Positions 52,006-62,139 are shown, counted from the stretch's first letter. The stretch is DNA of 64,000 nucleotides from Acidobacteriota bacterium (GCA_020637335.1 JACJWC010000001.1:323001-387000), one strand, 5' to 3'. Notes: a model not told the origin generated them from the sequence alone. Made by a program: numbers and translations.

Positions 52006-54876
52006 TTAGAAGTGGATGGTTGCGGAGAGGCGCAGAATGCGCGGTGAGAGAATTTCGACGGATTGACCGGCATTGGCGGTATCCAAACGAGTTTGCAGGG
52101 CCAGGCTGGTGTCGGAGTTTAGGACGTTGAAAGCCTCCAAAGCCAAGTCGACGGTGGTGCGTTCCTTGGTGATCGTTTTGGTGAATTTCAGGTCGAGGTT
52201 CCAGAGATCGTCGAACTTGTAATCACCCACACGGCCAACAGCAACGTTTTTCCGGCCTTCACCGCGAATGGACGGGCTCAGGTCATACAGGGGCGCTGAA
52301 AAACCTTCGCGACCAAACAGGTTGGCGGAAATGGCCATGCCGAAGGGGAGTTGGTAGAGGCCATTCAGGTTGGCTTGCCAGCTGGCAGATCCAACCCAGA
52401 TATTGCCGCGGCTACCCGATCCAGCGGACTGAACGGCCATCTCGCCGCCGTCCTCGGTCGAACCGCCCTGTTGGTTGGTCGGGTCCTGAATCGCGTTGGG
52501 TTTGAGGTGTTTGGTCCAATCGTTGGTCGAGAGGCTGGCGCGCATCATCCACTTGTTGGAGAGGCGTTTGGTAGCGGTTAACTCGATGCCGGAATACTCT
52601 TCGCTGTAGCCGTCGCGATTGGTCAGGTAGGTGCCCCGACCTGCGGCATTCCAGGCCGCCAGAGCAGCATCGGTGAGTTGGTAATAGGTTTCTTCGTAGG
52701 TGGAATTGTCATAGGCATTGGTTCCGCTTACGGTTCCGGCAGCTTCATAATCGGCGGAAGTAAAGATTTGAACATTGCCATTTGCGTCCAGGTAATAGTT
52801 AGGCGACCACTCCTCATCGGTGCGTTCGCGGTAGGTGTAGGTGGCACCCAAAACAAATTCTGGGGTGATAGACCATTCGCCACCGAGGATCATTTCGCTC
52901 ACTTTTGGTGCTTTCAGGTCTGGATCGACCCGTTTAACGGAGTTCGCAGCGGTTGGGTTTGCCGGGTCGTAATTGTAAGTGTAGAGAATGGTGGTGTCGT
53001 CGACTTCATTGCCTTGCACCAAACCATCGCCATTGAGGTCGGTCCAGGGTAGGTCGACTTCGGATTGGTCGGTAGGGTTGTTGAAGGAAATTTCGGTGGC
53101 AGCGATGGGATCGTAATAGATGGCGTAATTGGCGCGCGCCAGGAATTGGCGGTGATCGCCGAAGGTGTAAGTCAGGCCCAAACGTGGGGAAATGTTTTTC
53201 CATTCAAATTCTTGGTTGGAACCGCTGTAATTCAGTTCGGGCAACAGGTCGGGGCGAATGGAGTTGGCCGGTGAAGAAGTTGCAGAGTTGTTGCCGCCTT
53301 GGACTTCATAACGCAGACCGGCATTAAAGGTGAAATCGCCAAATTCCATGACGTCGTTGAGGAATAAACCTTTGGTATCAAATTCGGAAGCCGATACCTG
53401 GTTGCGATACAACCACGCTTCGACACCTTGGCCGCCGGAGAAGGCAGCAATGACTTGGTTTTCGGTACCGTAGTCCAAATTGGTTTTGTCTTCAAATTTC
53501 TGGGAGAAGGCACCGAATTCGAAATCGTGGGTCAAACGACCGGTCGTGAAGAAGCTATTGCCGCGCAGGGTGACTTGGTCCTGAGGGCGTTCGACTTGGT
53601 AGTGGTAGTAAGTGCGGCCCCATACGCCATCATCGTAGTTATAGGTGATTTGTTGATTGGCATCGCCTTTGGGTGTGAGTTGGAAGCCGCCGCCGACGTG
53701 GCCGGCCAGCAGGGTTAGTTCTGTGTTGGTGCCGACCATTTGGTTGATTTCGAGTTTGTAGATGGGGGTTGGACCATCTTGATCCCATGTCGTTTCTTGG
53801 GGCCGTGTTGTTGCCGCACCGCGACCATTTTTGATTTTGTCACCTTCGGTGTACAGAACGTTGAAGCGCGTGCTGGAAGTGATGTCGCCGTGGAATTTTA
53901 AGGTCAGGTTGCGCAGTTTGGTTTTGTCACTTGCACCGGTAATGACCAAGGTATCGATATCGTTTTGGTTAAAGGCGGCGTAATACCACAAGCGGTCTTT
54001 TACAACCGGTCCGCCCAATTCAAACCCCTTTTCAAAGGTTTCATTGATGCGGTTGCCAACGTAGCCTTGGGCGGCCAAATCATCGGGAATATTGTGGCTT
54101 TGAAAGCTTTTGTCGGCCCATAGCAGGCGTAAATGGCCGGTGTGCTGGTTGGAACCTTGTTTGGTAACAAAGTTCAGACGAACACCTGCGCCGCCAACTT
54201 CTGCTGAACTGCCACCGGTCCCAAAGCTGACTTGCGAGAACATGCCGAAATCCAGGTAAGAGGAAGTGGCACCTTCGGCTGAACGGTCGGCAAATTCCAA
54301 ACCGTCGATAACCCAGGTGGTATTGTCGCCATTATCGCCGTGGGCAACTAAGTTAGATTGTTGGCCCGACTCACTACCGCCGATGTTGACCCGGTCGGTT
54401 TGAATGGCAGGAACAGTGTTCATGACGGCCCAAGGATCCCGAGCTTGGGGTAAGGCTGTTAATTCATCTTCGGTGATAACAGTAGACGTTCCAAATTTTC
54501 GAGCGTCCATTAAAGGTGTTTCGGCGGTGACCACCAACACTTCCTGGGTGGATTCCACCTTGAGGGTGATGGTCAATTTAACGTTGGCCCCTGTTTCAAT
54601 CACCAGGCCTTGTTGTTTGACCGATTCAAACCCGGCCATGCTCACGGTTAAATCGTAGCTGCTGGGGAACAGGCCGATGAATCGGGCTTGGCCTGCAGCA
54701 TCGCTGGTGGCGGTTCGGTTAAAGGTGTCGGAGGTTAATGTTGCGACTGCTCCAGGTAAGGGCTGTTGGTTGGTATCTTGAACCGTTAATAAAACGGAAC
54801 CTTTATAATCCTGAGCCCAGGACCCCAAGCAGAAAAGCAAACTCAAAAATAAAACTGCAATCTTTTGCATCCGCAT
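52006..54876 (-). CDS. TonB-dependent receptor with carboxypeptidase-regulatory domain
   Basis: A 956-residue outer-membrane receptor of the Acidobacteriota/Oar-like type. It has a signal peptide (QKIAVLFLSLLFCLGSWA), then a CarboxypepD_reg-like beta-sandwich (about 25-105, QPLPGAVATLTS). A plug domain follows with TSTVITEDELTALPQARDPWA and WVIDGLEF, then a large barrel ending RLSATIHF with the terminal Phe. The gene is preceded by AAGGAAAG. No TonB box is obvious. Such receptors usually import glycans, peptides or siderophores; the substrate is unknown. Confidence 0.9.
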   Translation of the reverse strand: MRMQKIAVLFLSLLFCLGSWAQDYKGSVLLTVQDTNQQPLPGAVATLTSDTFNRTATSDAAGQARFIGLFPSSYDLTVSMAGFESVKQQGLVIETGANVKLTITLKVESTQEVLVVTAETPLMDARKFGTSTVITEDELTALPQARDPWAVMNTVPAIQTDRVNIGGSESGQQSNLVAHGDNGDNTTWVIDGLEFADRSAEGATSSYLDFGMFSQVSFGTGGSSAEVGGAGVRLNFVTKQGSNQHTGHLRLLWADKSFQSHNIPDDLAAQGYVGNRINETFEKGFELGGPVVKDRLWYYAAFNQNDIDTLVITGASDKTKLRNLTLKFHGDITSSTRFNVLYTEGDKIKNGRGAATTRPQETTWDQDGPTPIYKLEINQMVGTNTELTLLAGHVGGGFQLTPKGDANQQITYNYDDGVWGRTYYHYQVERPQDQVTLRGNSFFTTGRLTHDFEFGAFSQKFEDKTNLDYGTENQVIAAFSGGQGVEAWLYRNQVSASEFDTKGLFLNDVMEFGDFTFNAGLRYEVQGGNNSATSSPANSIRPDLLPELNYSGSNQEFEWKNISPRLGLTYTFGDHRQFLARANYAIYYDPIAATEISFNNPTDQSEVDLPWTDLNGDGLVQGNEVDDTTILYTYNYDPANPTAANSVKRVDPDLKAPKVSEMILGGEWSITPEFVLGATYTYRERTDEEWSPNYYLDANGNVQIFTSADYEAAGTVSGTNAYDNSTYEETYYQLTDAALAAWNAAGRGTYLTNRDGYSEEYSGIELTATKRLSNKWMMRASLSTNDWTKHLKPNAIQDPTNQQGGSTEDGGEMAVQSAGSGSRGNIWVGSASWQANLNGLYQLPFGMAISANLFGREGFSAPLYDLSPSIRGEGRKNVAVGRVGDYKFDDLWNLDLKFTKTITKERTTVDLALEAFNVLNSDTSLALQTRLDTANAGQSVEILSPRILRLSATIHF

Positions 54877-55475
54877 TTTTGCTTTCCTTTGTATTTGGAT
54901 TTACCGGGGTGGTTGATCCGGCTGCTGTTGTTTTAGGCCCTGATGGGCTAAAAAAACGACTAAAGACGTCTAAGGAAAGATGAAGATTTATGGGAAATTT
55001 TGATTGAATCAAAGGCTTATAAAGTATTTTATTTCAGTACTTTACGAAGCCTTATCGGCCTTTTTCCTGTCTGGTCGCGGGCGTGGGGGTGGAAACGGCC
55101 GAAGATGGGTCCATTTAAGCGTTTTGGGTTGCTCTTTTGTGGAGAAAAAAGCAAATCAACTCGATGCAGGCTTGGCAAATTTTACCGGAGTGTCCAAGCG
55201 CGGATGCGACCACGATGGGGGGAGAATCGCATCGATCAAAGGGGTTCGGTCGATCCGTTTTGGGGCCGGCTATTGGGGTCTTGGAATCCTGCCGGACGCA
55301 TTGGCGTTTTTGCGCGGATCCTCCAGTACGATAAACCAGGGGTTTGGGGCTAAACATCGCTATTCTGCAAAAAGATGGGGGGCGCATTGCCAGGGGAGGC
55401 TTGTTTTTCAGCCACAAAAAAAGGGATGGCAAGCCATCCCTATTCACATTGAGTTGTTGGTAGTGCGGTTTAACC
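54877..55475. other. Intergenic region upstream of the TonB receptor
   Basis: 599 bases between two minus-strand genes. It holds the receptor promoter and, near its 3' side, the regulator's terminator (55415-55441). TTTTAGGCCC..GGGCTAAAA (54931-54956) is a further hairpin without a T-run. Open plus-strand frames of 117-167 codons run through the terminator and have no family resemblance. Confidence 0.5.
55415..55441 (-). terminator. Terminator of the CadC-like regulator gene
   Basis: On the minus strand, AGGGATGGC, loop TT, GCCATCCCT, followed by T6 and more. It lies 35 bases after the stop codon. Confidence 0.9.
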
Positions 55476-57374
55476 CTATTTTTCCTCTTTGGCTTGCGGT
55501 TCGTTAACCGCGATTTCTTCCGGCAAGGCAGTCAAACCGAGTTTGGCGCGTACTTCGTGGAATTTTGGGTTATTGCGATAGGGTTTAAATGCTGGGTAAA
55601 GTGGAGCCATGATTAAACGGGGATCTTTTTTTAACAAAGCTTCTTGCAGGTAGCGAAAAACATCGTCGTCATTACCGGCATAGGCTGCGACAACCGCCAT
55701 TTGAACGGGCGGGTAGTAGCCCTTTTCGGCAGCCTCTTGGTCAGTTTTCAGGATTTCGTTAAAACAGAAATGTGCGGCTTGCGACCCCGAAAGCGTTTTG
55801 TGCTGCGCGATAATTTCGGGGCTGTTTTCGTTGAGTTCCAACAGGCGATTCTCAATGCGCCGCATTTGCGCTTGATCCTGGTTTTCGCGATATAGCGGGT
55901 ATTCGCGGAAGAGAATGGTGGCTTCGTTGAGTTTGGCGCGGAGTTTATCCAATTTTTGGAATGCGGCCGGGGTGTCCAGTTCATAAAAGGACAGATAAAA
56001 ATCCAGGGTATCCCACTCAGTAACCAGGGGTTCCCGCATCCGTGCCTGGGCCAATAAGCGGCTGGCCTCATCAAAATTCCCCAACAGGGCTTCGAGTTCT
56101 ATGTGGCCAAAGAAACAGTAGCCGACCGATTCCTTGGTTTGTGCTTTTTCGAACAGCATTTTGGCCTCGGCGATGTTCCAGTCAAAGAACAAAGCAAAAC
56201 TCCCGGCCATCATGAGAACCGAACTGGATTGAGGTTCCATCTCGCGAATTTTTTCCAGGTGTTGGCGCGAGTGGTAATAGGCTTCATCGCGCGGTAGCTG
56301 GCCATAAATACCGGCGAAGAGGTAGGCACTAACCAATTCCATGCGCAGCATAAAAAAGTTTTCGTTTTCTGCCAGGAAAGATTCCAGTTTGGCAATGCGT
56401 TCCATAGCGGGTTGCTGCATGTCGTAGGCCACAGCCAAGAAATCACGATAGGTTTGTGGATCCATCTCGGCTTGGTAGTTTGGGCTTTTGTAGTTGGGAT
56501 CAAAAACGGAGCAAATGCTAAAGGCCACATGGCGCTGGAAATGCAGTTCGCTCATTTCACCGCTATGAAATTCGCGTTTCCAAAGCAGGGTACCCGATTG
56601 GGGTTCCAACATCTCGGCCTTACAGTAGAGTTCGCTGTTGCGCTTATCCAATTGAACGCGAAGGAGTTGATTTACGCCCAGCATTTGTCCCAGTTCATTC
56701 AGGCTGGGCAGCGGTTCTGGCATCTTGATCAATGATTGTGCGCCAACCAATTGAATATCCGGCATCTTCTCCAGCTCGCCCTGAATGACTGTGTACAGCG
56801 CAGGGCCGAGTGGATTTTGAGGATCAAAAGAAGGGTGAATGGGCAGGAGGGCCATGCTGGGTGGATGGACGGGGTGTGTTGAGTTCTTTGCTGCCAAGAC
56901 CCGCGGCAAAAGCGGGCTGAGCGCAGCCACCAGCAGGCACGCCGCAAGGGCTAGAATCCAGGCTTTGCGCCGTTTTTGGGTCTGTTCCGGGATTGGGGTC
57001 TGATTTTGGGTTTCGTCTAAGTCCAACGGGTTTGCTGCGGACTCCGGCGGTTCCTCGAAATAGCGGACGGGCGCAATCAGGCGATAGCCGCGGCGGGGCA
57101 GTGTTTGAATAAACTGGGGCTCCTTGGCATTGTCGCCCAGGATCTTGCGCAGGTTATAAACAGCAACCGCCATAACTTGGTCCGTAACGAATTCACAGGC
57201 CCACACATCGTGGGTCAACGCTTCTTTACTGACCACCTGACCGGGCTGCTCGGCCAAGCGTAATAACAGGGAAATAAGCAGGGGTTCTGCCTTGGTATTC
57301 TCGTCACCGCGGACAATACGTTGTTCCGATTCGATGACAAGCCAATCGCCAACCCAAATTTTTCGCAAATTCAA
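55476..57374 (-). CDS. CadC-like membrane regulator: winged helix, TM segment, TPR-like region
   Basis: A 632-residue one-component regulator. An OmpR/PhoB-type winged helix comes first (about 1-100, SKEALTHDVWACEFVTDQVMA... NLRKILGDN ... FIQTLPRRGYRLI). A membrane helix lies at about 138-160 (ILALAACLLVAALSPLL). The C-terminal part has TPR-like helical repeats. Such proteins sense periplasmic or membrane signals and bind DNA directly. TTG 57374 is preferred because GAGAGG lies 6 bases upstream; TTG 57398 is the alternative. It lies just upstream of the TonB receptor gene on the same strand, so it may control it; that is inference. Confidence 0.87.
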   Translation of the reverse strand: MNLRKIWVGDWLVIESEQRIVRGDENTKAEPLLISLLLRLAEQPGQVVSKEALTHDVWACEFVTDQVMAVAVYNLRKILGDNAKEPQFIQTLPRRGYRLIAPVRYFEEPPESAANPLDLDETQNQTPIPEQTQKRRKAWILALAACLLVAALSPLLPRVLAAKNSTHPVHPPSMALLPIHPSFDPQNPLGPALYTVIQGELEKMPDIQLVGAQSLIKMPEPLPSLNELGQMLGVNQLLRVQLDKRNSELYCKAEMLEPQSGTLLWKREFHSGEMSELHFQRHVAFSICSVFDPNYKSPNYQAEMDPQTYRDFLAVAYDMQQPAMERIAKLESFLAENENFFMLRMELVSAYLFAGIYGQLPRDEAYYHSRQHLEKIREMEPQSSSVLMMAGSFALFFDWNIAEAKMLFEKAQTKESVGYCFFGHIELEALLGNFDEASRLLAQARMREPLVTEWDTLDFYLSFYELDTPAAFQKLDKLRAKLNEATILFREYPLYRENQDQAQMRRIENRLLELNENSPEIIAQHKTLSGSQAAHFCFNEILKTDQEAAEKGYYPPVQMAVVAAYAGNDDDVFRYLQEALLKKDPRLIMAPLYPAFKPYRNNPKFHEVRAKLGLTALPEEIAVNEPQAKEEK

Positions 57375-57634
57375 AAGACACCTCTCAGCAGTGGGCAACC
57401 TGCAATTTGATGACCGAATCCCCCACCTTTAGTCTTTAACGGCCAATGATTAGGCTTCCTTAGAAATCTTTAGAGCAAAATTAGGTTTAAGGTTGGGGCA
57501 AGGTAAATGAAGTATAGGCAACGCACCAGGGCCCGCAAACCATACGTTGATGTGATCAGAAAAGTTCAGGCGCCCAAGACGGGTGTAGCCTTCTTGATCC
57601 AGATTATTGGATGCCCGTACGGGATATTGGACGT

Positions 57635-58507
57635 TTAGCGGCGAAGACTTTGGATTTCCTGTTGGGCCAGGCGGGCCGATTCAGCAACCGCTTTAAATCC
57701 TTTGCGCTCCCAATCGGTAGGAAAACAGATGGAGCGGGAAGCATTGATCAGGGCGCCAGTCCCATCGGCATTAAAGGCAGCGCGAATGGCGGCAAGGTCC
57801 CCGCCCTGTGCGCCGTAACCGGGTACGAGTAAAAAGCTATGGGGCATGCGTTTGCGCAATCGGGTCATATGCTCGGGATAAGTCGCTCCGACCACGGCGC
57901 CGATGCGACCATAACCCGAGCCGATTCGTGTCGCTTCATTCCAGGTGTTGACCTGATCAGCAACCGCCTCACACAGCAGCCGGCCGTCGGCCAGCTCTAG
58001 ATCCTGGAAATCGCCGCTACTCGGATTACTGGTTTTGACCAGTACGAACAAGCCGTGAATATCGAATTGAACAAAGGGCCGAATGCCGTCCCAGCCCAGA
58101 TAACCATTGACGGTTAAAGCATCCGATTGCAGACAGGCAGGTTGGTTGGGTTTGCCAAAAAAGGTTTGGGCATAGGCATCAGCCGTGCTGCCAATATCGT
58201 TGCGTTTGGCATCCATGATGATGATGGCGTCCATGCGCCGCATGCGTTGAATCAAGGCATCCAAAACGCGGAACCCGATGGCACCCAATTGTTCAAAAAA
58301 GGCAATTTGCGGTTTAAAAGCGGCACAATGCGACCAAGTCGCTTCCACGATGCCAGTCAGAAAGGCTTCGAGTAGGTGGGCTTGTTGGTCGGGGTCAGGT
58401 TGTTCGCGGATGTCTTTGGGGAGCAGGCTCCAGTGGGGATCCAACCCAACCACCAGGTGGGATTGGTTTTCCTCGATGCGGGCCTGGAGCCGCTCCACAA
58501 AGTTCAC
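57635..58507 (-). CDS. pyrF: Orotidine-5'-phosphate decarboxylase, type 2
   Basis: A 290-residue subfamily-2 PyrF, longer than the E. coli enzyme. The catalytic segment is IIMDAKRNDIGSTADAYA (Asp-Lys-x-x-Asp). The phosphate loop has LLVPGYGAQGGDLAAI. The start is GTG 58507, 2 bases after the pnp stop, so it is probably the last gene of an rpsO-pnp-pyrF unit. Confidence 0.93.
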   Translation of the reverse strand: MNFVERLQARIEENQSHLVVGLDPHWSLLPKDIREQPDPDQQAHLLEAFLTGIVEATWSHCAAFKPQIAFFEQLGAIGFRVLDALIQRMRRMDAIIIMDAKRNDIGSTADAYAQTFFGKPNQPACLQSDALTVNGYLGWDGIRPFVQFDIHGLFVLVKTSNPSSGDFQDLELADGRLLCEAVADQVNTWNEATRIGSGYGRIGAVVGATYPEHMTRLRKRMPHSFLLVPGYGAQGGDLAAIRAAFNADGTGALINASRSICFPTDWERKGFKAVAESARLAQQEIQSLRR

Positions 58508-58509
58508 GA

Positions 58510-60582
58510 TTAGCCTTCCAGCAGGGCCTTGCGGCTCAACTTGATGCGGCCGTTTTTCTCCAGGGCCAGAACTTTGACCATAACTTCCTGACCTTCCTGG
58601 AGTTCATCGGTCACGGCACGGACCCGGTAGTTGGCGATTTCGCTGATGTGCAGCAGGCCTTCGGTTCCGGGGATGATCTCGACAAAGGCGCCAAAATCGG
58701 TGATACGCGTGATTTTACCCAGATAGGTTTTGCCTTCTTCGGGGACAGCGATCAGGTCCTGCACCATTTGCAGCGCGGTTTGGCAGCTCTTGGTGTCGGT
58801 TCCGAAAATTACGCACTTGCCAGAATCTTCGATGTCGATTTTGGCGCCGCTTTTTTCGACGATGCTGCGAATCACTTTTCCGCCCGGTCCAATGACTTCG
58901 CGGATCTTGTCGACCGGAATCATGATGGTTTCGATTTGGGGTGCGTGATCGGCCAGGTCTTTGCGCGGTTGCGAGATGGCTTCATTCATTTTTCCGAGGA
59001 TGTGCAGGCGGCCAGCGCGGGCTTGATCCAGGGCTTTGGCCATGATTTCGCGGGTCAGGCCTTTGACTTTAATGTCCATTTGCAGCGCGGTAATGCCGTC
59101 TTCACTGCCAGCGACTTTGAAGTCCATATCGCCGTAGTGGTCTTCTGCACCTTGGATATCGGTTAGGACTGCGTAATTGTCGCCTTCCATGACCAAACCC
59201 ATGGCAACGCCGGCAACCGGTTTTACCAGGGGAACGCCGGCATCCAACATGGCCAGCGAACCGCCGCAGACGGAGGCCATGGAACTGGACCCGTTGCTTT
59301 CCAAAATGTCGGAAACCAGGCGAACGGTATAGGGGAACTTGTCGTTAAACGGAACAACAGGTGCAAGGGCGCGTTCGGCCAGGGCACCATGGCCCAGTTC
59401 ACGACGGCCGGGTCCGCGACTCGGTTTGGGTTCACCAACGCTGAAACCGGGGAAGTTGTAGTGCAACATAAAGGTCTGTTTTTGTTCGCCGGCCAGGCCG
59501 TCGACCATTTGTGCGTCGGAGGAGGTGCCCAGGGTCAAACTGACCAAAGCTTGGGTTTCGCCGCGGGTAAATACGGAAGAACCATGCGCTTTGGGCAGGT
59601 AGCCAACGTGAATTGAGATGGGGCGAACTTCGTCGAAGGCACGACCATCGGTGCGTTTCTTTTGGTTGAGAGTGTAGTCGCGGAACGAACGCTCTTTCAA
59701 AATGCTGAAGTAGGTAGCGGCTTTGGCTTGTTCCTCTTCGTCTTCAAAACTGGCGACCCATTCTTTTTTCAGGTCAGACAGGGCGACTTCGCCTTTTTTC
59801 TTGCCTTTGGTGGTTAAAGCAGTGATTAGCTTTTTACCGATTTTCTTTTCCATGGCTTTGTAGAAGGTGGTGTCGATTTCGGGTTTGGAAACTTCCCACT
59901 TTTCGATTTTCATTTTCTTGGCCATTTTTTCGATCAGGTCGACGATTTTAGCGATGTTCTGCTGGGCGAATTCCAGGGCATCAACGACCAGTTCTTCGGA
60001 GACAAATTTGGCGCCAGCTTCAACCATGGTGATGCTGGTTTTGGTACCGGCAACAATGAGGTCGAGGGTCGAATCTTTGCGTTGGTCAACGGTGGGGTTG
60101 ACGATTAATTTGCCGTCGACGTAACCGACGCGAACGGCAGCAATGGCATCGTGTAAGGGCAGGGGCGACAGGTAGGCGGAAGCCGCAGCCGCGACCATGC
60201 CGACCACATCCGCATCATTGGTGTTGTCATATGAAATGACGGATGCGTTCAGGGTGGTATCGCCCAGGTACCCTTCTGCGAACATAGGCCGCAACGGCCG
60301 GTCGATCAGACGACTGGTCAGCGTTTCCTTGAGGGTCATGCGGCCTTCGCGTTTGATATAACCGCCCGGGAACTTGCCGGCCGCAAAGTAGTTTTCGCGA
60401 TATTCAACGGTCAACGGAAAAAAATCCTGACCGGGTTTGGATTCTTCACTGCCCACACAGGCAGCCAGAACCATGGTGTCGCCGTAACGGGCAACGATGG
60501 AACCGTGGGCTTGTTTGGCCAACAGACCGGTTTCCAGACTAAACTCGGCGTCTCCGAGCATCATCGATTCTTTAATTATCAT
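58510..60582 (-). CDS. pnp: Polyribonucleotide nucleotidyltransferase
   Basis: A 690-residue PNPase, the phosphorolytic 3'-5' exoribonuclease. Two RNase PH domains are present (GDTMVLAACVGS... and FTRGETQALVSLTLG), followed by a KH domain (MIPVDKIREVIGPGGKVIRSI) and an S1 domain (LGKITRITDFGAFVEIIPGTEGL). ATG 60582 is chosen for AAGGAGTAAGCCTT directly upstream; the longer frame has no family N-terminus. A long stem-loop in the 5' leader suggests control by RNase III cleavage, as in E. coli. Confidence 0.96.
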   Translation of the reverse strand: MIIKESMMLGDAEFSLETGLLAKQAHGSIVARYGDTMVLAACVGSEESKPGQDFFPLTVEYRENYFAAGKFPGGYIKREGRMTLKETLTSRLIDRPLRPMFAEGYLGDTTLNASVISYDNTNDADVVGMVAAAASAYLSPLPLHDAIAAVRVGYVDGKLIVNPTVDQRKDSTLDLIVAGTKTSITMVEAGAKFVSEELVVDALEFAQQNIAKIVDLIEKMAKKMKIEKWEVSKPEIDTTFYKAMEKKIGKKLITALTTKGKKKGEVALSDLKKEWVASFEDEEEQAKAATYFSILKERSFRDYTLNQKKRTDGRAFDEVRPISIHVGYLPKAHGSSVFTRGETQALVSLTLGTSSDAQMVDGLAGEQKQTFMLHYNFPGFSVGEPKPSRGPGRRELGHGALAERALAPVVPFNDKFPYTVRLVSDILESNGSSSMASVCGGSLAMLDAGVPLVKPVAGVAMGLVMEGDNYAVLTDIQGAEDHYGDMDFKVAGSEDGITALQMDIKVKGLTREIMAKALDQARAGRLHILGKMNEAISQPRKDLADHAPQIETIMIPVDKIREVIGPGGKVIRSIVEKSGAKIDIEDSGKCVIFGTDTKSCQTALQMVQDLIAVPEEGKTYLGKITRITDFGAFVEIIPGTEGLLHISEIANYRVRAVTDELQEGQEVMVKVLALEKNGRIKLSRKALLEG

Positions 60583-60701
60583 AAGGCTTACTCCTTGAAA
60601 TAGGGTTGCCGGACCAACCCGGCGGGGAGCAGACCTTATGGGTGCGACGCGATCGGGAAGGTAACGGCCGGGAGCCCTGCACGGTGTGAGTGAGCCTCGG
60701 T

Positions 60702-60749
60702 TTTTTTCTTTCACTGATTGTGGGTGAGCACAATCCGCCAAAGAAAAAA
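60702..60749 (-). promoter_or_regulatory. Stem-loop in the rpsO-pnp intergenic region
   Basis: On the minus strand, TTTTTTCTTT, GGCG, GATTGTG, loop CTCACC, CACAATC, AGTG, AAAGAAAAAA: a 10-base outer and 7-base inner stem separated by a 4x4 internal loop. It lies 120 bases upstream of the pnp start, the position of the RNase III-processed leader hairpin in enterobacterial pnp. Confidence 0.55.
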
Positions 60750-60799
60750 GGCCGGGATCACAGGTCGTGTGCGAGGACTCCCGTCGATCGGGGTCGCAA

Positions 60800-61063
60800 T
60801 TACTTGCGCAGTCCGAGTTCTTGAATCAGGTTTTGGTAACGCGTCACGTCTTTCTTGCGCAGGTAGTCGAGTAAACGCTTGCGTTTCCCAACCATTTTCA
60901 ACAACCCGCGACGGGAAGCGTGATCTTTTTTGTGTGATTCGAAATGGTCGCGAAGCCCGTTGATCCGTTCGGTCAAAAGGGCAACTTGAACTTCGGGTGA
61001 ACCGCTGTCGTTGCTATGCGTACGATGCTTTTCGATCACATTCGTTTTCACTTGTTTTTCCAT
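60800..61063 (-). CDS. rpsO: 30S ribosomal protein S15
   Basis: An 87-residue S15 of standard size. THSNDSGSPEVQVALLTERI and DHASRRGLLKMVGKRKRLL are the family signature region. ATG 61063 is chosen over the longer frame to 61123. The pairing with pnp downstream is the classic bacterial arrangement. Confidence 0.97.
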   Translation of the reverse strand: MEKQVKTNVIEKHRTHSNDSGSPEVQVALLTERINGLRDHFESHKKDHASRRGLLKMVGKRKRLLDYLRKKDVTRYQNLIQELGLRK

Positions 61064-61167
61064 GAGTCTTAACTTTCCTGTGTAAATTTCTCCAGGCCAC
61101 GCCTGTAGACACCAAGCGCACATCCTAACACAAGGATGGGAGCGGGTCTAAGGATTTCTGCAAGAAT

Positions 61168-62139
61168 TCAGCGGGTTTGCGAGACCACACCGATCTTGGG
61201 CGGACTGGATTCGGCAACCCGCGACACGCGATAAGTGGCTTTGTCCTGGCTCTCAAAATAGGTGCGGATCATCAGTTCGGCCAAAATGCCCATCAATATA
61301 AAGATGGAACCGGTCAGGAAAGTCATGGCACCGAGCAGGGGTAAAGGCGTTTCGATAAAGCTTTTGTTGCCCCAAATTTTGTACCAGACCGAAGCCGTAA
61401 AAGCACCCGTTGAGATTAGGAAATTGAGCAAACCAATTGTGCCGAACAGGTAGATGGGCTTGGAAAAAAAACGGTCGATAAAGCCAACAACCATCAAATC
61501 CAAAAAGACTTTAAGCGTCCGTTCAAAGCCATAGTTGCTCTTGCCACGGGTGCGCGGTCGATGGTTAACAATCCGTTCACAGATGCGCGCCCCTTGCCAG
61601 GCCGCATGGATGGGCAAGAAGCGGTGCATTTCACCGTAGAGCTTGATGCCCTCGACGGATTCTTTGCGATAGGCTTTCAGGGTACAGCCAAAATCGTGCA
61701 GTTCGACTTTGCACACTTTTGAGATTAACCAGTTGGCCATGCGCGACAACACCCGTTTGGACAACGGGTCGCGGCGATGTTTCCGCCAGCCGCTGCACAG
61801 GTCGTATCCAGTATCTAATTTTTCGAGGAGGGCAGGAATATCAGCGGGATCATTTTGGCCATCGCCATCCATGGGGATGATGATGTCGCCATTCGCGAAA
61901 TCAAACCCGGCCATCATGGCGGCAGTCTGACCGTAATTGCGCCGGAAATGGATGACCTTGACTCTCTCGTTTTCTTCGGCAATGGTGTCCAGGACGGACT
62001 CGCTGGCATCGCTGCTGCCATCGTTAATGAATAGAATCTCATACGGTTGATTCAGCGATTTGAGGACCGTCACCAACTCGTCAAAGACCGCACGCAAATT
62101 GTCCGCTTCGTTAAAAACGGGGATGGTAACCGAAATCAA
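61168..62139 (-). CDS. Family 2 glycosyltransferase, polyprenyl-phosphate type
   Basis: A 323-residue GT2 of the DPM1/ArnC/GtrB type. ISVTIPVFNEADNLRAVFDE is the N-terminal nucleotide-binding region. IIPMDGDGQNDPADIP carries the DxD metal motif. Two C-terminal membrane helices lie at about 235-255 and 268-292. These enzymes load a sugar onto undecaprenyl phosphate on the cytoplasmic side. TTG 62139 with GGAGG 4 bases upstream is the preferred start; a longer frame to 62196 has no such site. Confidence 0.9.
   Translation of the reverse strand: MISVTIPVFNEADNLRAVFDELVTVLKSLNQPYEILFINDGSSDASESVLDTIAEENERVKVIHFRRNYGQTAAMMAGFDFANGDIIIPMDGDGQNDPADIPALLEKLDTGYDLCSGWRKHRRDPLSKRVLSRMANWLISKVCKVELHDFGCTLKAYRKESVEGIKLYGEMHRFLPIHAAWQGARICERIVNHRPRTRGKSNYGFERTLKVFLDLMVVGFIDRFFSKPIYLFGTIGLLNFLISTGAFTASVWYKIWGNKSFIETPLPLLGAMTFLTGSIFILMGILAELMIRTYFESQDKATYRVSRVAESSPPKIGVVSQTR

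Noticed and set aside
54931..54956. TTTTAGGCCC/GGGCTAAAA hairpin as a terminator
   Set aside because: T-run is on the 5' side only for either strand reading away from a gene end; no gene ends here.
55004..55507. 167-codon plus-strand open frame upstream of the TonB receptor
   Set aside because: Runs through the regulator's terminator into the antisense of its 3' end, with no family resemblance or ribosome-binding site.
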